Of a stretch of DNA of 12,080 bases, positions 1 through 6,496 are shown one piece after another. This stretch comes from an uncultured Megasphaera sp. Lineage in GTDB: Bacteria; Bacillota; Negativicutes; Veillonellales; Megasphaeraceae. The stretch lies in the NCBI GenBank assembly GCA_937895695.1, contig CALBLM010000016.1, positions 1 through 12,080 on the forward strand, written 5' to 3'. The notes beneath the pieces were generated by a model. The model was not told where the DNA came from and made no database searches. It saw nothing but the letters and a program-made list of their open reading frames with translations. How positions within the stretch are numbered: the stretch's first letter is position 1; each line of letters begins with the position of its first letter. Both the position numbers and the translations under genes were made by a program.

Positions 1-898
1 CTTCCCCATTCCGTTTTTTTATGATTTCACACAACCGTTCATAAACAGACTGCGGCTGTGGATGTCCATAGGTTCCCAGTGAAATATGCGGCTTGGCGCG
101 TCCGTGGTAATCGCTGCCAATCGTATCCAGCAGTTGATATTCTTGCGCAATCTGTTGATAAAAGGCCGATGTTTCCTCATCATGATAACTACAGTATACT
201 TCGATACCATCAAGGCCACATCGGATTAATTCTTCCGTCAGCTCCCGATTCTGCTTCATATTCGCTCCGGGATGAGCCAAAACAGCGGCACCGCCATGCT
301 GTTGAATCGTTTGGACTGACGCAGCAAAATCAGGCAATTCCATCGGAATAAACGCCGGACCGCCTTGACCGCAAAAATCCCAACCAAAATTCACATACGG
401 TGCATTGCCGCGGGTTCCCCCAGGTCGATATGGCGCCAATACGGGGTTATTGGCATTCCGCGGATCTGCCAATGCTGCACGAGCAATCGTAACAGAAGCA
501 ACAACACCATCCAAGGACATATTCCGAATGCTGGGACGGTCGAGATAAATTCCCAAGGCTTCGACAGCATCCATCATTTTTTCAGAATTTGCTAATCGTT
601 GCTCATGGATATCCGTTTCTATTCGTTGAAATACGGCGCAATCAGCATGAATACCATAGCCCAGTAAATGAAAATTTTTACCGTGATGTTGGCAACTGAT
701 TTCAATACCCGGGAAAAAATGCAGTCCCAAATGCTGTGCCATATCTTTGGCTTCTGAAATGGCACGTACCGAATCATGATCCGTAACAGTGACAGCCCGC
801 AGACCGGCATCGGCACATTGTTGCATCAAATCTGCCGGTTCAAACTGTCCATCCATGCTATACCGCGTATGCATATGCAAATCAAGCCATGTTTCCAT
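1..898 (-). CDS. PHP-domain phosphoesterase (TrpH/YciV/RNase AM-like), 3' end outside window
   Basis: This frame is open for 299 codons from ATG 898 to the window edge, with no stop, so the protein is cut at its C terminus. Family members are about 280-300 residues, so little is missing. The PHP metal-site motifs appear in order: DLHMHTRYSMDG (residues 6-17, with H8 and H10), VTDHDS (38-43), FPGIEISC (62-69), AVLAHPG (205-211, H209) and GSDYHG (261-266). Known relatives (E. coli YciV/RnaAM) are metal-dependent enzymes that hydrolyse nucleoside 3',5'-bisphosphates and trim short RNA or rRNA 5' ends in the cytoplasm. The exact substrate here is inferred from family only. An AAAGGAAG ribosome binding site lies 8 nt before the ATG. 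The gene stands alone behind a terminator and probably has its own promoter near 935-940. Confidence 0.88.
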   Translation of the reverse strand, partial: METWLDLHMHTRYSMDGQFEPADLMQQCADAGLRAVTVTDHDSVRAISEAKDMAQHLGLHFFPGIEISCQHHGKNFHLLGYGIHADCAVFQRIETDIHEQRLANSEKMMDAVEALGIYLDRPSIRNMSLDGVVASVTIARAALADPRNANNPVLAPYRPGGTRGNAPYVNFGWDFCGQGGPAFIPMELPDFAASVQTIQQHGGAAVLAHPGANMKQNRELTEELIRCGLDGIEVYCSYHDEETSAFYQQIAQEYQLLDTIGSDYHGRAKPHISLGTYGHPQPQSVYERLCEIIKKRNGE

Positions 899-934
899 GC
901 ATCTATCTTCCTTTCTTTTTCATCTTTTTTAGGC

Positions 935-940
935 ATTATA
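935..940 (-). promoter_or_regulatory. Possible -10 box for the PHP gene
   Basis: A perfect TATAAT on the minus strand lies about 36 nt before the PHP start codon. No good -35 hexamer sits at the right distance; the -35 zone (957-963) falls in the left arm of the upstream terminator and reads TTATTA/TTTATT. The position is right for a promoter just after a terminator, but the -35 is weak. Confidence 0.4.
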
Positions 941-953
941 CCTCTATCTATTG

Positions 954-997
954 ACATAATAAAATGACACCTTATCTTCGGTGTCATTTTATTATGT
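954..997 (-). terminator. Perfect 18-bp hairpin terminator after the phosphatase gene
   Basis: The arms 954-971 and 980-997 are exact inverted complements around an 8-nt loop (972-979). The GC part is GACACC/GGTGTC, and the outer stem is AT-rich, giving a U-rich ATTTTATTAT stretch on either strand. It lies about 60 nt after the stop codon of the minus-strand phosphatase gene, so it most likely ends that transcript. The symmetry would let it act in both directions. Confidence 0.75.
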
Positions 998-1058
998 GTA
1001 TTTATTATATCATAAAAATGCCTCGCTTAGCAGGGAGAATACATTCATTTTACCAAGC

Positions 1059-1520
1059 TTATACAGTATCTTTTTTTAGAAATTTCAACAACGCCTGACA
1101 TCCTGTCCATACATCTTCGTACGTTTGATCAAAATTTCCCGTATACCATGGATCGGCTACATCCCGATGGATGCCGGCAAAGGATAACAAAGCATGCACT
1201 TTATGGGCTTTGTCATCGCCACAGATACGGCAAATTTCGTCTTTATTTTCTCTGTCAAAATAGATGATGTAATCGTATTTAGCATAATCTTCTTTGCGAA
1301 TTTGCACGGCTTGCCGTTTTGAAAAGGGAATGCCCTTTTCCCGTAATTTCTCTTTCGTTCCCCAATGCGTATCATTGCCAATTTCTTCTCGGCTCGTCGC
1401 CGCTGACGCAATATAAAATTGCGTTGTCAGTCCTGCCTGCCGCACCAATTCTTTCATCACAAACTCCGCCATCGTAGAACGACAAATATTGCCGTGACAG
1501 ACGAAAAGTATTTTTATCAC
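1059..1520 (-). CDS. Low-molecular-weight protein tyrosine phosphatase
   Basis: This 153-residue protein has the usual length of the LMW-PTP family. The P-loop CHGNICRS sits at residues 8-15, with nucleophile Cys8 and Arg14. The general-acid loop DPWY is at 123-126, with Asp123. These enzymes remove phosphate from tyrosines of cytoplasmic proteins; in bacteria, partners are often BY-kinases of capsule or exopolysaccharide systems, and arsenate reductases share the fold. No tyrosine kinase or capsule gene is visible here, so the partner is unknown. The start is GTG 1520, which places MIKILFVCHGN at the expected N terminus; AAAAGGAGAG lies 8-10 nt upstream. Downstream is the 954-997 hairpin. 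I saw no convincing promoter in the 69-nt gap to the preceding fic gene, so read-through from fic is possible. Confidence 0.93.
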   Translation of the reverse strand: MIKILFVCHGNICRSTMAEFVMKELVRQAGLTTQFYIASAATSREEIGNDTHWGTKEKLREKGIPFSKRQAVQIRKEDYAKYDYIIYFDRENKDEICRICGDDKAHKVHALLSFAGIHRDVADPWYTGNFDQTYEDVWTGCQALLKFLKKDTV

Positions 1521-1589
1521 TATATTTTCTCTCCTTTTCTCTATGACTCAGCGGTTCATACGTAAACGTTTTATACTCTATTTTTTCTC

Positions 1590-2480
1590 TTAATATGTAG
1601 TTCTAAAATAATCTAGGTATGCTTTATATCTATCTTGTGCTGTCAGGCAAGTATCAGTCAGATATCCTTTTTCATTATTCCACTCTTTCAATCCTCGATA
1701 ATAAAACATTTTCAAATTATCTTCGATAATGAATGGAACAATATTATATTTCAGGCATTCCTTGAACATAATCAAGCGTCCTATACGACCATTGCCATCC
1801 TGAAATGGATGGATACATTCAAACTTCACATGAAAATCCAGAATATCGTCAAAGGTCTTTTCTTCCTTGTTGTTATACCCTGACAGCAATTTTTTCATCC
1901 TTTCTGCAACTTGTTCCGGAAGTGTAGTTTCCATACCGCCGACTTCATTTGGCAGTTTCTTATAATCACCAACAGCAAACCAATCTTTTCTTGAATCACT
2001 GGTTCCATTTTTTAGAATCAGATGCAGCTCTTTGATAAACTTTTCTGTCAATATCGATTTTGCGTGATCAATAATCATATCAATACACCGGAAATGGTTT
2101 GCTGTTTCAATCACATCATCTACATTAAGCACTTCTTTTTCTATACCAATGGTGTTCGTCTCAAAGATATATCGGGTCTGATCGTGGGTCAACCGACTGC
2201 CTTCCATATGATTTGAATTATATGTTAAATCAATCTGTGTCTTGTGATAAATACCGCCAGAGTATTTATTTGCTTTCTCATCCTGCAAAATATCCAGCAA
2301 AGTCGTTGTCTTTTTTTTCTTCTTGTTAACGCGCTCCGGCTTTTCTGCATTTTCTGGAATATTCCATACTTTTCCGGTAAGAAATGCTCCCAGAACACGC
2401 CCATGGGAACAATAATTTCTTACACTACGTTCAGACACATTCCATTTTTTTGCCATTTCAGCAACGGAAAGGTATTGCAT
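1590..2480 (-). CDS. Fic-domain protein with N-terminal DNA-binding-like module (class II inhibitory motif)
   Basis: This protein has 296 residues. Residues 1-45 look like a small helix-turn-helix of the MerR/excisionase type (LSVAEMAKKWNVSERSVRNY). A lysine run (53-57) links it to the Fic part. The Fic core HPFQDGNGRIGR (214-225) matches HxFx[D/E]GNGRxxR, so His214 and the nucleotide-binding Gly/Asn/Arg residues are all present. SNHMEG (89-94) fits the inhibitory motif [S/T]xxxE[G/N] placed N-terminal to the core, which marks class II Fic proteins with built-in auto-inhibition by Glu93. Family members transfer AMP or another nucleotide monophosphate to protein hydroxyls; the target here is unknown. 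A strong AAAGGAGG lies 7 nt before the ATG, and a promoter fits at 2508-2536. Codons look more A/T-rich than in the neighbours, and a recombinase remnant lies just upstream, so arrival on a mobile element is plausible but not shown. Confidence 0.92.
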   Translation of the reverse strand: MQYLSVAEMAKKWNVSERSVRNYCSHGRVLGAFLTGKVWNIPENAEKPERVNKKKKKTTTLLDILQDEKANKYSGGIYHKTQIDLTYNSNHMEGSRLTHDQTRYIFETNTIGIEKEVLNVDDVIETANHFRCIDMIIDHAKSILTEKFIKELHLILKNGTSDSRKDWFAVGDYKKLPNEVGGMETTLPEQVAERMKKLLSGYNNKEEKTFDDILDFHVKFECIHPFQDGNGRIGRLIMFKECLKYNIVPFIIEDNLKMFYYRGLKEWNNEKGYLTDTCLTAQDRYKAYLDYFRTTY

Positions 2481-2507
2481 CTGTCACCCTCCTTTTATAC
2501 GATAAAA

Positions 2508-2536
2508 AGTATATGCTGTGAGCCTTTTATTGTCAT
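2508..2536 (-). promoter_or_regulatory. Promoter of the fic gene
   Basis: On the minus strand ATGACA (2531-2536) and TATACT (2508-2513) are separated by exactly 17 nt, and each matches the sigma-A consensus in five of six positions. They lie 28 nt before the fic start codon, leaving room for a short leader that carries the ribosome binding site. Confidence 0.6.
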
Positions 2537-2577
2537 GATTTCAAAAATCATATTTACTATGGTCAGTGTACCACATT

Positions 2578-2629
2578 ATCGGCAATAATGCTATATGTTT
2601 ATAATTATTTTTATATTGTTTTTGCCGAT
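2578..2629. repeat. Inverted repeat ATCGGCAA / TTGCCGAT around the recombinase 3' end
   Basis: Eight-base arms at 2578-2585 and 2622-2629 are exact inverted complements with 36 nt between them. The right arm lies in the last codons of the recombinase remnant and the left arm just beyond its stop. Attachment sites often lie beside integrase genes, so this could be part of one, but an 8-bp repeat in AT-rich DNA can arise by chance. Confidence 0.3.
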
Positions 2630-2751
2630 GCGGAAATATACTGGCTTTCATCAAAAAAATTAATGCACATATACATACTGAGCGTAATGGAAATATCACT
2701 ATGTCCCATCGAATACGGCAGTCTCCTAGCATCCCTCCCACCTCGTAGCTT
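2611..2751 (-). pseudogene. C-terminal remnant of a tyrosine recombinase (phage/element integrase)
   Basis: In the minus frame ending at TAA 2611-2613 the sequence reads MGHSDISITLSMY and ends in a short tail closing with SASAKTI. This is the typical end of a phage or ICE tyrosine recombinase: the LGHSxxxxTxxxY box carries a conserved histidine (codon 2701-2703) and the nucleophilic tyrosine (codon 2681-2683, SMY). Upstream, the frame decays after about 13 more codons and meets an in-frame stop near 2752. No start codon or ribosome binding site is present, and the R, K and H-x-x-R parts of the catalytic domain are gone. It is therefore a dead fragment of a roughly 350-400 residue protein. It lies beside fic and a toxin-antitoxin pair, common cargo of such elements. 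Confidence 0.72.
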
Positions 2752-2760
2752 TTATAACGC

Positions 2761-2826
2761 AATAGTAAAACATCGTCATTTATTGTATTACTATTTTCTT
2801 ATATATGCTTTATAATGGAATTACTA
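2761..2826. repeat. TTACTA repeats around the toxin-antitoxin promoter
   Basis: AATAGTAA (2761-2768) is the exact inverted complement of TTACTATT (2788-2795). A direct copy, ATTACTA, occurs at 2787-2793 and again at 2820-2826, 33 nt apart, about three helical turns, with the -10 box between. RelB/DinJ antitoxins bind repeats at their own promoter to repress it, so these are candidate operators. The repeat is short and the region AT-rich. Confidence 0.35.
2788..2816 (+). promoter_or_regulatory. Promoter of the toxin-antitoxin operon
   Basis: A perfect TATAAT at 2811-2816 lies 33 nt before the antitoxin ATG. The hexamer 17 nt upstream is TTACTA (2788-2793), a poor -35 (three of six) that is also one of the repeat units. 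Repeat and promoter overlapping in this way is what an autoregulated operon would show. Confidence 0.5.
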
Positions 2827-2849
2827 AACAACGAGAGGAGTGAATTTCT

Positions 2850-3131
2850 ATGACTACTGCTAATATCAATGTGCGTGTCGATACAAACTTGAAAAAAGAA
2901 GCAGACAGCTTATTCAATGACTTAGGTCTCAATATGTCTTCTGCCATTACTATGTTCCTAAAAAGTGTTGTCCGTTGTGATAGAATTCCTTTTGAAATCC
3001 GCCGCAATGGTTTCAATGCGGAAACACGTAAGGCACTTGCGGAATATGACGAAATAAAAGCGCATCCTGAAAAGTATAAACGGTACCACAGTTTTTCTAA
3101 TTTAGTAAAAGATATTGACAATAAAGCTTGA
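2850..3131 (+). CDS. RelB/DinJ-family antitoxin
   Basis: This 93-residue protein has the length and pattern of DinJ/RelB antitoxins. The N-terminal ribbon-helix-helix, beginning TTANINVRVDTNLKKEADSL and followed by NMSSAITMFLK, binds operator DNA as a dimer. The C-terminal part (from about 65), with YDEIKAHPEKYKRYHS, would wrap and block the toxin. GAGAGGAG lies about 9 nt before the ATG. The toxin frame starts inside its last codons, a 17-nt overlap typical for this gene pair. The antitoxin frame is intact although the toxin frame is not, so it may now act alone, for example repressing its own promoter or neutralising related toxins. Family assignment is firm; the exact subfamily is less so. 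Confidence 0.9.
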   Translation: MTTANINVRVDTNLKKEADSLFNDLGLNMSSAITMFLKSVVRCDRIPFEIRRNGFNAETRKALAEYDEIKAHPEKYKRYHSFSNLVKDIDNKA

Positions 3132-3397
3132 CATTATTGCTTCTAATAAATTTCGGAAGGATTTAAAACTCGCTAAAAAACGAGGCTTATCTCTGAACCA
3201 ATTGGAACTCGTAGTCGAAACGCTGGCAAATCAAATCCCGCTCGATAAAAAAATATAAGGATCACGCTCTTACTGGCAACTATGCGGCATTTCGCGAATG
3301 CCATATCGAGTCAGACTGGCTTCTCATATATCGTCAAGATATAGATGTACTGGAACTCTTCCTTTTCCGTACAGGATCTCATTCTGATTTATTTTAA
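3115..3397 (+). pseudogene. YafQ/RelE-type mRNA interferase toxin, frameshifted at an A7 run
   Basis: The first frame, from TTG 3115, reads TIKLDIIASNKFRKDLKLAK and continues to a TAA at 3256-3258. After the run of seven A (3247-3253), the next frame carries the rest, starting KYKDHALTGNYAAFRECHIE and ending FRTGSHSDLF with TAA 3395-3397. Removing one A restores one protein of 93 residues, matching YafQ (about 92). The residues used by YafQ for ribosome-dependent mRNA cleavage all lie after the break: the His in KDH, the His in ECH, the Asp-Trp in SDW, the Arg in FRTG, the His in GSH and the terminal Phe. As read, the product would be a 47-residue inactive stub. The cause could be a real knock-out, a slippage-prone switch, or a homopolymer sequencing error. 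No strong ribosome binding site precedes the TTG; coupling to the antitoxin would be needed. Confidence 0.85.
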
Positions 3398-3441
3398 TAT
3401 CAATACTCGATGTTTCTCTCTTCCGTCATCGTCTGATAATC

Positions 3442-3475
3442 ATGGCAGCTCTTATAAAAGGGTTGCCATTTTTTT
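3442..3475 (+). terminator. Intrinsic terminator of the toxin-antitoxin operon
   Basis: The arms 3442-3453 and 3458-3469 pair over 12 bp with two G-U wobbles and a 4-nt ATAA loop. The core is ATGGCA/TGCCAT, and six more T follow (3470-3475). This is a textbook rho-independent terminator for plus-strand transcripts, 44 nt after the toxin stop. It overlaps the last codons of the minus-strand GNAT relic. Confidence 0.82.
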
Positions 3476-3879
3476 CATATACAGCAGCGGATAAGGATTT
3501 CCTTGTTCATCCCGATCTGTTCTCTGATAGACATGGGATTTTGTTCATTGACTGTCAACTGATTCACTGCATAATGATCTATCCCATATTGCAGCAAGGA
3601 ACGCCCCACGCCGTTTCCCCTGTGGTCATTGGAAATAAATAACATTTCCAATGTTTGTGCGGCAATTCCCATAAATCCAATAGGACATTTTTCTTGGTCC
3701 TCGGCAAGAATCAACAGAGGGACTTCGTTCAATGCTTGTGGTACATATCGTTTTATTTTTTGAATGTCATCGGACATCAAAAACAAGTGCGTTGCTTCTA
3801 CCGAGTTCTGCCATATCCGCACAAGCTGTTCCAGTAATACCGGGCTGCGGTCTGCTACTTCTACGATTTGTATAGTCAC
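3452..3879 (-). pseudogene. GNAT-family N-acetyltransferase with internal deletion and frameshift
   Basis: The first frame starts at GTG 3879 and gives a normal GNAT beginning: LEQLVRIWQNSVEATHLFL, then PIGFMGIA, then LEMLFISNDHRGNGVGRSLL, whose RGNGVG is the acetyl-CoA pyrophosphate loop, then LTVNEQNP. Here members of this subgroup continue with a roughly 11-residue segment of the form xAxxFYxxxGF. It is absent, and after position 3535 the family-like end VYQRTDRDEQGNPYPLLYM is found in the next frame, ending at TAA 3452-3454. A deletion of about 30 nt, not a multiple of three, explains both facts. In the present frame the protein stops at 3475 after 134 residues with an unrelated tail. The fold would lack its last strands and the tyrosine often used as general acid. 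GAGAGGTGA lies too close to the GTG and fits better a start two codons further, where ATA is found, hinting at a lost ATG. Confidence 0.78.
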
Positions 3880-3937
3880 TCACCTCTCTTAGAATACGAG
3901 TATCCCTGTAATATAAGACATCTGAAACACTAGTGAA

Positions 3938-6496
3938 TCATGACAAATCTGTATGTTTCACAAAGGCATACAAATCTGCAACCGTTAAAGGTTTGGCAAA
4001 TAGATAGCCTTGATAATAGCCAGGATCTAATGTTTTGATAAATTCATACATGTCTTCTGTTTCAATGCCTTCTACGCAGACTGGCAGCTTTCTATTTTTT
4101 GCGCATTGAATAATGGATTTTACGATAATTTGATCTTCCGGTTTCGTGAGAATATCCTGGATAAAACTTTGATCGATTTTGATGCTGTTGAACGGTAGCT
4201 TTCTCATGACATCGAAAGATGAATATCCTGTCCCAAAATCATCTGCTGAAAATCGTATGCCTCTGCGTTGGAATGTTTCCATAAAAAATTTTAAATGCTG
4301 CAGATTTAGTGAACGGCAATGTTCTGTTATTTCTAATACCAAATTGCTGCTTGGGAAGTTTTCTTCTTTTAAAACAAAAAAAACGTCGTCCAAAAATTGC
4401 GGATTATCAAATTGCCGGTATGATACATTGACGCTAAGTGTAAACGATGAACGTTCCTCAATTAATGGTCGAATTTCACGGACTGCTGTTCGCAATATCC
4501 ACATACTGAGCGTATAAAAACACGTGTCTTTTTCCAACCACGGAATAAATAGACTGGGTGGCACATTGCCGTATTCTTGATGGTGCCATCGCAACAAACA
4601 CTCCGCTCCGATAACCTGTTTATTACGATCGACTTGGGGCTGATAAACCAAATAAAATCCCTTGAATCCGTACAGTACATCCTGTTTAATCGTATCCAAT
4701 AGACGCATTTGCTGTTTTGTCTGCATAGCCTTTTCTTTATCATACTGATATAATTCGGTCATGCCGGAATATTTAGCTTCTTCGAGTAGTTGCTTGAGCT
4801 CTGTCAACACACTGGTTTCTATCAGGGAAATATGTTCAAATGCCATGGAAGCACCGCATACGGACAGCCAAATTTTTTTATCATTCACAGCAATCTGTGT
4901 TTCGCCAATATGTACAATCTGTCGGAACAGCACAGCAATCTGATGCTGTTGCTCTATTGGCAAAGCAACGACAAAATTAGGACCGTCTAATCGAAAAACG
5001 GTAGCACCTTTCGGCATGCAGTTGTACAAATAGTCAGCAAAACACCGCAGGGCCAAATCTCCAATATGATATCCATATGCGCTATTAATATGGGAATACT
5101 GCTTGATCCCTAGTATCAAAAAAGCGACGCCTTCTTGCTTACTGCGAAGATGATGAACTTCTTTTAAGAACGAGTATACATTATTCAGATTCGTAATCGG
5201 ATCGATATAATCAATGACGCCATGATTCGTCAAGGTCCCTACAAAAAAATCCGGTTCTTCCGGTGTTCTGCCTTTTAGGATACACCCTTCACACGTACAT
5301 TTCACAAATGTCCCATCTTTGCATTTCACGCGGTAATCAACATCATGATATGGTTTTTGACCGGCAAACACGGCCTCTCGATCTTTTCGAAAAGCGGCCC
5401 TGTCATCCGGATGAATACGGGATTCCCATATTTCATCACTGTTATAGATATATTCTGACGGTAAGTCAAAGTCTTTCACTGCCTGCAGTGACCATCGTGA
5501 TACATTAGTCGTCATATTGCAAATATAAATATACCGATTGCTGGCAGTAGAACAAAATACGTCAAACATACGATCGTCCAATCCCGTTTTATCTATTGGG
5601 TCCATCGCATTGGGAATATAATTTCCCAAATGTTTATGTTTCATGTAATTTATGATTTTAAAATCGTACATGTTCTTATCTGCCAAATCCAAACATTTGC
5701 TGATACTATGTTCATCGGCTGTATTCATATCTACATCGGCACAACCAAAACTAAAAGCACAGCGATACGCTACTTTTTTCTGCATGTCTGCTTGATAGAC
5801 AAGATGTTCCCGCAACAATCTATCATACAAAGCAGCCGCAGATACATGAGGAGAAATAATGAGAAATTCATCGCCTCCCATTCGGTACAGCTTTTCGCCA
5901 TCTTGGCATATTTCCTGTAATTTACTGCATACAGAAAGAATGTACGCATCCCCTTCCAAATACCCATAGGTATTATTGCAATATTTCAAATTATCAATAT
6001 TAATAAAAGCGAGGCTAACAGATTGCTTCTGTTCCCATAGCTTCTTGGCATCGTTTCGATAGGCTCTGCGATTTCCGACTCCCGTTAAATAATCTGTATT
6101 GATGGCTTTTTCCATTTCCGTATGATAGTTTTCCAATTGCATAATCATTTCATTGAATACTTTGGAAAATTCTCCCAGCATGGATACCCGTTGTTTATAG
6201 TCACCGGCCGTTACCCGTTTGGCTACCCAGACGAGATGTTTCATGATACTTTGTAAATTTTTTCCAGGAGCAGCAAGAGGATTTTGGAAATCACAACGGG
6301 CACTGTCTATATCTCCCTCTGCCAAGGCTGTCAAATAGTTCTTTTCATCCTGAATACATGCTCCTAAAAACTCCAAATATTGGGACAGTTCCCTCGTATC
6401 TTCTGATAACGCTGTTTTATCTAATTGAGCCGTTTCTGTATGGAATAATAATTCTTTTATATAGTTTATGTAGACCTGTGCATCATTCTGATTCAT
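3938..6496 (-). CDS. Bifunctional c-di-GMP protein: HAMP-like, GGDEF, PAS, degenerate GGDEF, EAL
   Basis: This soluble protein has 852 residues and no membrane segment. A helical N terminus with a HAMP-like stretch (about 80-125) leads to GGDEF-1 (131-285), whose MGGDEF (206-211) is intact; no RxxD inhibitory site is at the usual place. A PAS fold of the PAS_3 type follows (about 310-422, with IHPDDR and a KDG turn). GGDEF-2 (about 425-585) has DGPNF (504-508) where GGDEF belongs, so it should not make c-di-GMP but may bind GTP. The EAL domain (about 605-845) reads ECL (632-634) instead of EAL, yet its catalytic set is present: E632, N690, E722, D752-D753, K773, E809 and Q829. The protein could therefore both make and break c-di-GMP; family members often do one in vivo. 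Its start lies inside the V4R gene, with AAAGGAAG 8 nt upstream, so the pair should be co-translated. Confidence 0.93.
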   Translation of the reverse strand: MNQNDAQVYINYIKELLFHTETAQLDKTALSEDTRELSQYLEFLGACIQDEKNYLTALAEGDIDSARCDFQNPLAAPGKNLQSIMKHLVWVAKRVTAGDYKQRVSMLGEFSKVFNEMIMQLENYHTEMEKAINTDYLTGVGNRRAYRNDAKKLWEQKQSVSLAFINIDNLKYCNNTYGYLEGDAYILSVCSKLQEICQDGEKLYRMGGDEFLIISPHVSAAALYDRLLREHLVYQADMQKKVAYRCAFSFGCADVDMNTADEHSISKCLDLADKNMYDFKIINYMKHKHLGNYIPNAMDPIDKTGLDDRMFDVFCSTASNRYIYICNMTTNVSRWSLQAVKDFDLPSEYIYNSDEIWESRIHPDDRAAFRKDREAVFAGQKPYHDVDYRVKCKDGTFVKCTCEGCILKGRTPEEPDFFVGTLTNHGVIDYIDPITNLNNVYSFLKEVHHLRSKQEGVAFLILGIKQYSHINSAYGYHIGDLALRCFADYLYNCMPKGATVFRLDGPNFVVALPIEQQHQIAVLFRQIVHIGETQIAVNDKKIWLSVCGASMAFEHISLIETSVLTELKQLLEEAKYSGMTELYQYDKEKAMQTKQQMRLLDTIKQDVLYGFKGFYLVYQPQVDRNKQVIGAECLLRWHHQEYGNVPPSLFIPWLEKDTCFYTLSMWILRTAVREIRPLIEERSSFTLSVNVSYRQFDNPQFLDDVFFVLKEENFPSSNLVLEITEHCRSLNLQHLKFFMETFQRRGIRFSADDFGTGYSSFDVMRKLPFNSIKIDQSFIQDILTKPEDQIIVKSIIQCAKNRKLPVCVEGIETEDMYEFIKTLDPGYYQGYLFAKPLTVADLYAFVKHTDLS

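Noticed and set aside
2311..2318. Run of eight T (A8 in the fic coding strand) as a phase-variable tract
   Set aside because: It encodes part of a lysine linker in an intact frame and is short; there is no sign of switching.
2541..2762. A 73-codon minus-strand open frame
   Set aside because: It is the wrong frame of the recombinase remnant; the family motif is read in the neighbouring frame.
2810..3121. A 103-codon open frame on the minus strand
   Set aside because: It is the antisense shadow of the antitoxin gene and runs through its promoter.
3241..3260. Programmed -1 frameshift at the A7 run of the toxin gene
   Set aside because: The -1 frame does not continue the toxin; only a +1 shift or loss of one A does, so the classical slippery-site mechanism does not fit.
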